Source: JBCCJA01 sp039045975 (lineage in GTDB: Bacteria; Planctomycetota; Planctomycetia; Planctomycetales; Planctomycetaceae). Taken from it: a stretch of DNA of 10,638 nt. Under the pieces are notes generated by a model. It was not told where the DNA came from, ran no database searches, and saw only the letters and a program-made list of their open reading frames with translations. Positions 1 through 5,728 of this stretch are shown piece by piece. The translations under genes were made by a program, and so were the position numbers. Each line of letters begins with the position of its first letter. Position 1 is the first letter of the stretch. The stretch lies in the NCBI GenBank assembly GCA_039045975.1, contig JBCCJA010000087.1:1-10638 (forward strand). Reading direction: 5' to 3'.

Positions 1-1
1 C

Positions 2-436
2 GATTCGTCGAACACGACCGGCGCGTACGCGGAGGCCGAAGTCACGCTGACGCCGGCGGGGCTGCCGATGCCGTCGCTGACGAACTCGCGGATCGACGAG
101 GTCCGACTGCGGCTCGGGCTGGCCGACATCACCGACGGCCTGTCGAACACGTTCCAGTTCGGCGAGAAATACCTGCCCGACGTCGACGGCGACAACAGCG
201 TCGCCAACGGCCGCCAGGCGAACGCGTTCGTGCGGTACGCGGGTCCGGGCCTGCCGCCGGCGTCCGACCGGGAGACGGTCGCGTTCGAAACGCGGCGGTT
301 CGGCGGGCCGCACCCGGGCGGGGTGCAGTTCGCGCTCTGTGACGGCTCGGTCCGGCTGGTGACGTTCACGGTCGACGCGGAGGTCTACCGCCGGCTGGGC
401 GACCGGCGTGACGGCGAAGTCGTCGGCGAGTTCTGA
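2..436 (+). CDS. DUF1559 / H-X9-DG prepilin-like protein, C-terminal part (5' end outside window)
   Basis: The reading frame is open from the first complete codon, so this is the C-terminal ~144 residues of a longer protein; family members usually have about 300 residues with an N-terminal type IV prepilin-like leader and one membrane helix, which lie left of the window. Visible signatures are ADITDGLSNTFQFGEKYL (nt 125-178), typical of the family, and the H-X9-DG motif: His at nt 311-313, nine residues, then Asp-Gly at nt 341-346. It ends in the common RRLGDRRDGEVVGEF-like tail. These pseudopilin-like proteins are very numerous in Planctomycetes and are thought to be envelope-associated, but their molecular role is unknown. 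The TGA stop overlaps the ATG of the next gene by one base (TGATG), suggesting translational coupling. The family assignment is secure; a function cannot be given. Confidence 0.88.
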   Translation, partial: DSSNTTGAYAEAEVTLTPAGLPMPSLTNSRIDEVRLRLGLADITDGLSNTFQFGEKYLPDVDGDNSVANGRQANAFVRYAGPGLPPASDRETVAFETRRFGGPHPGGVQFALCDGSVRLVTFTVDAEVYRRLGDRRDGEVVGEF

Positions 437-1392
437 TGGCGTTCACAAAGGGAGCGGCCGCCGCCATTGCCGTGGTGGCAGGCGTTGCTGCTATCGCAGT
501 CGTTTTCTTTCTTCTCGCGAGGACACCGGTCTATGCCGTGGTTCATCCATTTCAGCCGCGATTTGAGGCTGTTCCATACGGCCTTCCCGTGCGTCAGCGA
601 TACGACGTCTTTTCTCCTGAGTCACCGACAGGACCGCTGGTGTTCTACCTCCACGGCGGCGGGTGGATGGCGGGCGACCGGTCTCAGATTCACGAACAGC
701 TCGAGGTCCGGCGGCTTCTCGACGCCGGCCTGACTGTCGTGACCGTCGGCTATCGCTACCTCCGCGAGTGCGAGCGCGACACGCCAGACTTCCCGCTGGC
801 GTCGGTTCACGACGACATCGCCACCGCGTACCAAAACGTAATCGCCGATGCGGACCGTATCGGGTTTGATTCCGGCAAAGTAATTGCATGTGGGGCGTCG
901 GCCGGCGGCTACTCGGCCCTGTGGCTCGCGTTGCGGGACTCGCCCGTCAAACCGGCCGCCGCCGTCGTTTGCAAAGCCCAGGTCACGATCGACCCGAGGC
1001 TCGTGCTCGGGTGGCATCCGAACTGGACCTACGGCAGCAACGCCGCGGGGTTTCGCTCAATTTTCCTAAGCCCTGCGCAAGAATGGTCTCGTTTTAATGG
1101 GTCGCTTGACGGTCTGGAGAGTCGATTCGACGAACACTGCCCGACGCGCCTACTGTCGATCGACGACCCGCCGGTGATTCTTTTTTACCCGCAAGTCAAC
1201 ATGCCGGAACGTGGATCGCGTCCGGACGACCCGGTGCATTCTGCCGCCCACGGTTTAATTATAAAGGAGCGTGCCGAGTCGATCGGCTTCGATCAATGCC
1301 ACGTTAAAATGCTTGGCGCCAGCTGGACGGCAAACGCGCGGGGCCAGTTCACAGACCACGTCTTGTCGGTCGCTGAAAAGCTTTCCGGCTAA
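436..1392 (+). CDS. Membrane-anchored alpha/beta hydrolase (HSL/BD-FAE-like esterase)
   Basis: A 318-residue protein predicted to hydrolyse an ester; the substrate is unknown. Residues 6-28 are a hydrophobic segment, a signal anchor or uncleaved signal peptide, so the catalytic domain probably faces the periplasm. The HGGGW oxyanion-hole motif is at 73-77 and the nucleophile elbow GASAG at 153-157 (Ser155). Asp264 or Asp265, in the DDPVHSAAHG segment, and His308 (FTDHVL) sit where the acid and base of the triad are expected. HGGG plus GxSxG indicates the hormone-sensitive-lipase / BD-FAE branch. The start codon overlaps the stop of the DUF1559 gene and no separate Shine-Dalgarno sequence is obvious, so coupled translation is likely. 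Codons are noticeably less GC-biased than in metX, glgA or the kinase (for example gtt, cat, cca, att and ata occur), so the gene may be foreign or under relaxed selection. The fold is certain; exact specificity is not. Confidence 0.85.
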   Translation: MAFTKGAAAAIAVVAGVAAIAVVFFLLARTPVYAVVHPFQPRFEAVPYGLPVRQRYDVFSPESPTGPLVFYLHGGGWMAGDRSQIHEQLEVRRLLDAGLTVVTVGYRYLRECERDTPDFPLASVHDDIATAYQNVIADADRIGFDSGKVIACGASAGGYSALWLALRDSPVKPAAAVVCKAQVTIDPRLVLGWHPNWTYGSNAAGFRSIFLSPAQEWSRFNGSLDGLESRFDEHCPTRLLSIDDPPVILFYPQVNMPERGSRPDDPVHSAAHGLIIKERAESIGFDQCHVKMLGASWTANARGQFTDHVLSVAEKLSG

Positions 1393-1416
1393 ATCAGCAC
1401 TTGCCGCCGGCCTGAC

Positions 1417-1500
1417 TTAGCGTCGGTTGCGGCGAACACTGCGCTTCGCCCGCCACCGGTCGTAGGCTTCGACCATTGCCACGACGACGTCGCAGATCAT
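1417..1500 (-). CDS. Hypothetical 27-residue ORF coupled to the recombinase gene
   Basis: A short frame whose ATG (1500-1498) overlaps the TGA stop of the recombinase gene in an ATGA junction. It ends at TAA (1419-1417), 25 bp from the convergent hydrolase stop. The product starts MICDVVVAMVEAYDRW and ends in a very basic stretch containing RAKRSVRRNRR, that is, a short amphipathic or hydrophobic N-terminus plus a cationic tail. I recognise no family. The four-base overlap argues for translational coupling, but a 27-codon frame can arise by chance in GC-rich DNA, and it could be the remnant of a longer downstream gene. No independent ribosome-binding site is visible. Confidence 0.3.
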   Translation of the reverse strand: MICDVVVAMVEAYDRWRAKRSVRRNRR

Positions 1501-2630
1501 GTTGCCGATGATCCAGCCCACAGCCACGTCCTCACACGGTCGGTCACGGCACGCACCCGCTCGACGTACTCCGGGTCGTCGATCCGGTGCCTGTACACAC
1601 GACGAATGTGCCGTTCCTTATGGCCCCGCACAAGATCGACCGCGAAGTCGTCGCGACTTTTCAGCGCCTCGGTCTCAAACGTGTGTTTCAGCCAAGACGG
1701 GCGGACCTTTGGGTGACCCACCGCCCCGGCGAGCTTGATGAACACAGGCATGACTTGGTCGTTCGGCTCGCCCTCGTTCTTCCAGACACGTCCGGTCCGG
1801 GTTCGGAACCAACGGTCGCGGGCCTCGTTCGTCGCCGCCGGCGGTTGGTTGCTACGGGCCTCGTTCATCGCCTCCGCGGTTTCGGGCCACAACGCGGCGA
1901 GCCGGGGCGTGGACTTCTTAGCTCGCGGAAAATTCAGGATCATGCGGTCGAGGTCGACGGCCTTAGGCTCCAGCGTGCCGAAGTCGGTGGCCCCGAAGGC
2001 GCAGTTGATCCCGAGCCACAGGAACGCACGCATGTGGGTCGACGCCTCGCGTTCCAGGGCCCACCACTGCTCCGGCGTAATGACCTTCTCGCCCTTGGCG
2101 ATCGCGGCCGCCCGGATGCGTTCCTCACGCGGCGCCCGGAACGACGCCCCAAACCGCGGCGGCTTGTCGATGATGCCCTCGTCGTAAGCCCATCGGAACA
2201 CCTGCCGATCGCGGCTGACATAGCTCGCGACCGTGGAGGGTGCGTACTCGTCTGCCAGACGCACCCTGTAGGCCGCCCAGACCTCCGGGCCGAGTTCGGC
2301 GACCTCGGTGTCGGCGTCGAACCATGAGATCAGCCGGGCGCACGTCTGCTCCCGCGTGACGCCCTCGCCCTCGGTCAGGTCGCCCGCTTTGACCCGCTGC
2401 CGCTGGTGGTCCAGGAACAGCTCACACAGGGATCCCAGCGTCCGGCCCGTGGGCGACTCGGCCACCCTGACCGGCGCCCGTTTGCCGTAGGCCTTGATGT
2501 AGGCCCGTTCGGACAGAAACGCGGCAACGGCAGAAGTCCGGTCTCGGCCGAAGTTCCATTTCTTGCCGGCGATCGTCGCGCAGTAGTAACCCCGCTTGTG
2601 GAGGTACAGACCCTTCGGTAAGGGTGGCAT
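1497..2630 (-). CDS. Tyrosine recombinase/integrase-like protein with degenerate active site
   Basis: A 377-residue protein with the length and layout of phage-type integrases: N-terminal arm/AP2-like segment (about 5-50, GLYLHKRGYYCATIAGKKW), SAM-like core-binding domain (about 64-155) and C-terminal catalytic domain (about 180-365). It resembles the planctomycete integrase subfamily with the motif GINCxFGxxD (here 208-216), a FPRAKK strand (234-239), ALWPET (246-251) and LKHTFET (314-320). Canonical catalytic positions are partly lost. The box I Arg is replaced (around Thr215) and box II HxxR reads SxxK (Ser312, Lys315). The box III His337 and the nucleophile Tyr346, nine residues later, remain. 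Integrases cut and rejoin DNA through a 3'-phosphotyrosine; whether this one can is doubtful. It starts 111 bp beyond the 3' end of tRNA-Gln in the same orientation, the usual position at an element edge. The ATG at 2630 is chosen because the conserved N-terminal segment begins right after it. Confidence 0.85.
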   Translation of the reverse strand: MPPLPKGLYLHKRGYYCATIAGKKWNFGRDRTSAVAAFLSERAYIKAYGKRAPVRVAESPTGRTLGSLCELFLDHQRQRVKAGDLTEGEGVTREQTCARLISWFDADTEVAELGPEVWAAYRVRLADEYAPSTVASYVSRDRQVFRWAYDEGIIDKPPRFGASFRAPREERIRAAAIAKGEKVITPEQWWALEREASTHMRAFLWLGINCAFGATDFGTLEPKAVDLDRMILNFPRAKKSTPRLAALWPETAEAMNEARSNQPPAATNEARDRWFRTRTGRVWKNEGEPNDQVMPVFIKLAGAVGHPKVRPSWLKHTFETEALKSRDDFAVDLVRGHKERHIRRVYRHRIDDPEYVERVRAVTDRVRTWLWAGSSAT

Positions 2631-2646
2631 GGCGTCGAAAACGGCT

Positions 2647-2662
2647 GGGGTGCGGGCACCCC
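2647..2662. promoter_or_regulatory. Perfect palindrome in the leader of the recombinase gene
   Basis: GGGGTGC and GCACCCC form a 7-bp perfect inverted repeat with a 2-base centre, ending 16 bp before the recombinase start codon. On the minus strand TTTT follows a few bases later. It could be an operator, a hairpin in the 5' leader that limits translation, or a weak terminator for the tRNA transcript. The sequence alone does not decide between these. Confidence 0.35.
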
Positions 2663-2695
2663 GATTATGGGCCTTCGGGAAGAACTGGGAACCGA

Positions 2696-2701
2696 TTCAT
2701 A
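2696..2701 (-). promoter_or_regulatory. Possible extended -10 box for the recombinase gene
   Basis: Read on the minus strand, TGGTATGAAT gives a TGn-extended -10-like hexamer (TATGAA) in an unusually AT-rich pocket (about 2688-2740) between tRNA-Gln and the recombinase. No convincing -35 hexamer is seen at 16-18 bp. A start near 2689 would put the 2647-2662 palindrome in the leader RNA. This is a weak, motif-only call. Confidence 0.22.
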
Positions 2702-2741
2702 CCAGAAATATTGCGTTTTCATTGGTTGATCGGCCAAAAAC

Positions 2742-2812
2742 ATGCCCCACCAGGATTCGAACCTGGACTGCCTGGACCAAAACCAGGTGTGCTACCGTTA
2801 CACAATGGGGCA
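2742..2812 (-). tRNA. tRNA-Gln (anticodon UUG)
   Basis: Folds as a complete cloverleaf on the minus strand. The 7-bp acceptor is TGCCCCA with TGGGGCA; the D arm has a 3-bp stem GTG/CAC and loop TAACGGTAG. The anticodon stem CCTGG/CCAGG encloses loop TTTTGGT, so position 33 is T and the anticodon is TTG, reading CAA. The variable region is 4 nt (CAGT), and the T arm is CCAGG/CCTGG with loop TTCGAAT. The first pair U1-A72 is typical of bacterial tRNA-Gln. CCA is not encoded. The base in the discriminator position would be U rather than the common G. The 3' end faces the recombinase gene, making this the probable integration target. Confidence 0.95.
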
Positions 2813-2896
2813 GTGAGACGAAGCGCTTACCGGCACGGCCGAAGGCTAAATGGTCGCGGTGGTACCGACAAGGGCGTCAAACGGTTGAGACGCGGG

Positions 2897-2969
2897 CGTG
2901 CCCGCCGGGACTCGAACCCGGACTTCCCGAATTTCCGATTCGGGTGTGCTGCCGTTACACGACGGACCG
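2897..2969 (-). ncRNA. tRNA-like element (aberrant tRNA or pseudo-tRNA)
   Basis: On the minus strand this has the D arm GTG/CAC with loop TAACGGCAG (one base different from the neighbouring tRNA-Gln) and a perfect T arm CCGGG/CCCGG with loop TTCGAGT, so it is clearly tRNA-derived or tRNA-mimicking. The rest is abnormal. The anticodon arm is 19 nt instead of 17: either a 5-bp stem with a 9-nt loop (ATCGGAAAT) or a 6-bp stem with loop TCGGAAA, which would have C at position 33. The strict 7-bp acceptor pairs at only five positions, one of them G-U; the outer two are C-C and G-A. Including flanking bases (2968-2972 with 2894-2898), a bulged A at 2899 restores a continuous 10-bp stem. An automatic caller might read Pro(CGG) or Ser(GGA); neither is convincing. 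It lies 45 bp after the TPR/alphaCTD stop and 84 bp before tRNA-Gln. Confidence 0.65.
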
Positions 2970-3014
2970 CCCATGCAGCGGACACGGCCTCCGCGATCGA
3001 CGTTCGGGGACGGA

Positions 3015-4331
3015 TCAGTCGTTCCGCAGGTTGAGGCCGAACTCGGACAGTTTCGCCCGGATTTCGTTCAGGCTCGTGACGCCGAAGTTGCGGGTCGAGA
3101 GGAGCTCGTCGGGCGTCTTGCGGACGATGTCGCCGAACGTCGTGATGCCGAGGCGGGTCATGCACTTGCGGGCCCGGACGGTCAGGTCGAGGTCGGCGAT
3201 CGGCCGTGAGAGCAGCATCTGCTCCTGGGGGGACAGTTCTGACGGCTTGACCGGCTCGGCGGTGGTGCGGTCGGCGTCGAGGTCTTGGCCGACCTTCAAG
3301 CCGTGCTGGTGCATGATGTCCTGGATCTCCTTCAGCGACGTCTCGCCGAAGTTCTTCCCGTCCAGGAGCTCTTGCTCGGTGACCTTGGTGAGGTCGCCGA
3401 GGGTCGTCAGGTCCATCGCTTGCAGGCAGTTGCGGCTGCGGACCGAGAGTTCGAAGTCGGCGATCGGACGTTCGAGGAGTTGGTCGAGGCGTGCGGCTTC
3501 GCGGGCCGACTCCTCGTCGTAGTACATCCCGTCGGTCGCCTCGATGTCCTTTAGGTACAGCTTCGCCCGCTGGTGCGTCGGGTCGGACTGCAGGACGCGC
3601 GAGAAGCAGTACGCGGCGGCCCGGTATTCCTCGACGTCTTCGTACAGCAGTCCGAGGTTGAGCATGGCGCCGACGGTAAACGGCGGCCGAGACAGGGCCT
3701 GTTCGTAGAGCCGGATCGCGTCCCGCTCCTCGCCACGCGAGGCGTGCTCGGCGGCCAGGCGCATCAGGGCCGGGCCGTGATAGGGGTCCATGTCGGCGGC
3801 GCGTTCGAAGTACTCGATCGCGCCGTACGGGTCGGCGCGGTCGGCGAGCAGGCAGCCCATCTGATAGCTGTATTCGGCTAGTCCGGCGGCGCGGCGGGCG
3901 ACGCCGCGGATGATCTTCTCCGCCTCCTCCAGATCACCGAGCCTGCGGACAGCGCCGGCCCGCAGCAGTTCGGAGAGGACCGGCTCGTAACCGCCGTCGC
4001 GGGCGGCGGCCAACGCCTGCTCGGCTTCGGCGGGACGCTCGGCCGCGAGCAGCGTGCGTCCGAGATAGAACGAGGCGACCGGGGAGTCGGAGGCCGACAA
4101 CAACTCGACGGCCCGCGGCGTTGCGGCGAGCAGATACGCGGTAATCCCGGCCCGTAGGCGGTCTTCTTCCGACAGGGCCGACGAGCCGGCGACGAGTGCG
4201 TCGAGCTCCGTGCGGACCTCGAACACCCGCGGCCCGTTGATCGCGTCCCGCAAAAGGGCGACATCACCCGCGGCGAGGCGGGAGTCGCCACGCACGAGTT
4301 CCCGAACGGAAGGTTCCTCCGTAGTGGTCAT
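3015..4331 (-). CDS. TPR protein with two RNA polymerase alpha-CTD-like domains
   Basis: A 438-residue protein, probably cytoplasmic, with no signal peptide or membrane segment. Residues about 50-260 are helical tetratricopeptide-like repeats, clearest at 153-184 (AEYSYQMGCLL...AIEYFERAADMDP), 186-217 and 221-254. Residues about 284-350 and 372-438 are two tandem copies of the RNA polymerase alpha C-terminal domain. Both begin RPIAD and contain VRSRNCL or VRARKCM, then NFGxTSLxEI and GLxLxxD. The Arg matching E. coli alpha Arg265 is kept in both copies (Arg298, Arg386). The residue matching Asn268 is kept only in copy 1 (Asn301, Lys389 in copy 2), and the Lys298 equivalent is Thr in both. Copy 1 could bind UP-element-like DNA or transcription factors while the TPRs bind a partner; this is inference. 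A TTG 54 bp upstream also opens the frame, but ATG 4331 is preferred: the extra residues are not conserved-looking and AGGG lies at 4341-4344. The rpoA gene itself is not here. Confidence 0.85.
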   Translation of the reverse strand: MTTTEEPSVRELVRGDSRLAAGDVALLRDAINGPRVFEVRTELDALVAGSSALSEEDRLRAGITAYLLAATPRAVELLSASDSPVASFYLGRTLLAAERPAEAEQALAAARDGGYEPVLSELLRAGAVRRLGDLEEAEKIIRGVARRAAGLAEYSYQMGCLLADRADPYGAIEYFERAADMDPYHGPALMRLAAEHASRGEERDAIRLYEQALSRPPFTVGAMLNLGLLYEDVEEYRAAAYCFSRVLQSDPTHQRAKLYLKDIEATDGMYYDEESAREAARLDQLLERPIADFELSVRSRNCLQAMDLTTLGDLTKVTEQELLDGKNFGETSLKEIQDIMHQHGLKVGQDLDADRTTAEPVKPSELSPQEQMLLSRPIADLDLTVRARKCMTRLGITTFGDIVRKTPDELLSTRNFGVTSLNEIRAKLSEFGLNLRND

Positions 4332-4427
4332 CCGATATAGCCCTAGCAAATCAGTGCAGGTGCACACCTCGAATGTAACGGCCAAATGACGCCGGAAAAG
4401 AGGGATTCGCGGACACCCGGCGTCGAC

Positions 4428-4458
4428 CCGGGGCGGCCGCTCGTCCCGACCGCCCCGG
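4428..4458. promoter_or_regulatory. GC-rich dyad upstream of metX
   Basis: CCGGGGCGG (4428-4436) and CCGCCCCGG (4450-4458) form a perfect 9-bp inverted repeat with a 13-base spacer, in the 191-bp region between divergently transcribed genes. It covers the stretch where the -35 box would lie if TATAGT (4464-4469) is the metX -10, so it could be a repressor or activator site. No SAM-riboswitch-like leader is recognised. The dyad is certain; its function is a guess. Confidence 0.35.
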
Positions 4459-4463
4459 CCGCC

Positions 4464-4469
4464 TATAGT
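4464..4469 (+). promoter_or_regulatory. Possible -10 box of the metXW operon
   Basis: TATAGT matches the sigma-70 -10 consensus at five of six positions and is almost the only AT-rich hexamer in the upstream region. It would give a leader of about 47 nt before the metX ATG. No matching -35 element is seen. No Shine-Dalgarno sequence precedes ATG 4523. Confidence 0.3.
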
Positions 4470-4522
4470 CGCGATCCGCCCAGAAAGACCGCACGGGCTT
4501 CGAGTTTTCGATCCGATCGCCC

Positions 4523-5728
4523 ATGCCGCCTCCCGTGCCCGAGACGACGACCGGCCCGACCGCGGGCGGTGACGGGGTCGGCCTCGTCACGCAGTCCGAA
4601 GCGACGCTGTTCGCCGGCGACGACGTGCTGGCGACGCAGAGCGGTCGCAAGCTGGGCCCGATCGTCGTTCGGTACGAGACCTACGGCACGCTCTCGCCGG
4701 AGCGGGACAACGCCGTGTTCGTCTGCCACGCGCTGACCGGCGACGCCCACGCCGCCGGTCGCTACGCCGAAGCCGACCGCAAGCCGGGCTGGTGGGACGG
4801 CTTCATCGGTCCCGGACGCGGGCTCGATACCGACGAGCTGTTCGTGATCTGCGCGAACGTTCTCGGCGGCTGCCGCGGGACGACGGGGCCCGGGAGCACC
4901 GACCCGGAGACCGGCGAGCCGTTCGGGCTGACGCTGCCGTTCTTGACGATCGGCGACATGGTCGAAGTGCACGTGGCGCTCGCGCGGCATTTGGGGATCG
5001 ACCGGCTGCTCGGGGTGATCGGCGGCAGCTTGGGCGGTATGCAGGTGCTCGAGTGGGTCGCTCGTCACCCGGAGATGGTCGGTGCGGCGGTCTGCCTCGC
5101 GACGGCGGGCAAACTGTCGGCACAGGGCATCGCGTTCAACGCGGTCGGTAGGCGGGCGGTGACGGTCGACCCTAACTTCGCCGACGGCCGGTACACGCCG
5201 GAGACGCCCCCGGCGACCGGGCTCGCACTGGCCCGCATGATCGCCCACATCACGTATCTGTCGGAGGCGTCGATCGAATTGAAATTCGGCCGCAAGCTGC
5301 AGGACGGCGACGCGTTCGGCTACCGGCTCCGCGACGAGACCGAGTTCCAGGTCGAGAGTTATCTGAATTATCAGGGCCGGCGGTTCGTCGAGCGGTTCGA
5401 CGCGAACAGCTATCTGTATCTGACCCGGGCGATGGATTATTTCGACCTCGCCGCCGAGCACGGGTCGTTGGAACACGCGCTCGGCCGGACCGACGCGCGA
5501 TTCCTCGTGGCATCTTATACGACCGACTGGCTGTTCCCGACCGAGCAGAGTCGGGAGCTGGTGCGGGCCCTGCTCGCGACAGGGCGGGATGTCTCTTTCT
5601 TAGAATTCGATAGTCCTTATGGGCACGACGCGTTCTTGATCGAGCAGGAGCTGCCGCGACTCGCTTCCGTCGTGGGGCCGTTCCTGCGGGCGACTCGGGA
5701 GCGGCTGGCGGAAGGTGGGCGGCGATGA
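4523..5728 (+). CDS. metX: Homoserine O-acyltransferase MetX (probably acetyltransferase)
   Basis: A 401-residue cytoplasmic enzyme of the alpha/beta-hydrolase fold that acylates L-homoserine, usually with acetyl-CoA, as the first committed step of methionine synthesis. Family landmarks are YETYGTLSPERDNAVFVCHALTG split over 51-73, NVLGGCRGTTGP (112-123), and the nucleophile elbow GGSLGGMQ (167-174, Ser169). TDWLFP (334-339) supplies the acid Asp335 and YGHDAF (366-371) the base His368. A segment after 240 (YLSEASIELKFGRK) is typical of the lid region. Length is usual for MetX; the first ~20 residues are low-complexity and probably disordered. Some MetX enzymes use succinyl-CoA, and I cannot exclude that from motifs alone. 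The stop overlaps metW by ATGA, so the two are one operon. Confidence 0.95.
   Translation: MPPPVPETTTGPTAGGDGVGLVTQSEATLFAGDDVLATQSGRKLGPIVVRYETYGTLSPERDNAVFVCHALTGDAHAAGRYAEADRKPGWWDGFIGPGRGLDTDELFVICANVLGGCRGTTGPGSTDPETGEPFGLTLPFLTIGDMVEVHVALARHLGIDRLLGVIGGSLGGMQVLEWVARHPEMVGAAVCLATAGKLSAQGIAFNAVGRRAVTVDPNFADGRYTPETPPATGLALARMIAHITYLSEASIELKFGRKLQDGDAFGYRLRDETEFQVESYLNYQGRRFVERFDANSYLYLTRAMDYFDLAAEHGSLEHALGRTDARFLVASYTTDWLFPTEQSRELVRALLATGRDVSFLEFDSPYGHDAFLIEQELPRLASVVGPFLRATRERLAEGGRR

Noticed and set aside
1587..2327. A 246-codon plus-strand frame within the recombinase gene
   Set aside because: It is antisense to the recombinase; the translation is compositionally biased and lacks motifs, while the minus-strand frame shows the recombinase domain order.
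2897..2969. A normal tRNA-Pro(CGG) or tRNA-Ser(GGA)
   Set aside because: The CGG reading needs a 9-nt anticodon loop; the GGA reading has C at position 33 and lacks the long variable arm of tRNA-Ser. The acceptor stem also mismatches at its first two positions.
4332..4385. An N-terminal extension of the TPR/alphaCTD protein from a TTG codon
   Set aside because: The ATG at 4331 follows an AGGG at a usable distance, and the extra residues (Cys-rich, VCTCTDLLGL) do not look like the rest of the protein.
4332..4522. A SAM or other methionine-related riboswitch before metX
   Set aside because: The likely leader is only about 47 nt, and no multi-helix conserved core is recognisable.
4463..5476. 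A 337-codon open frame on the minus strand across metX
   Set aside because: It is the mirror of metX codons, has no family motif, and would overlap a clear essential-type enzyme completely.
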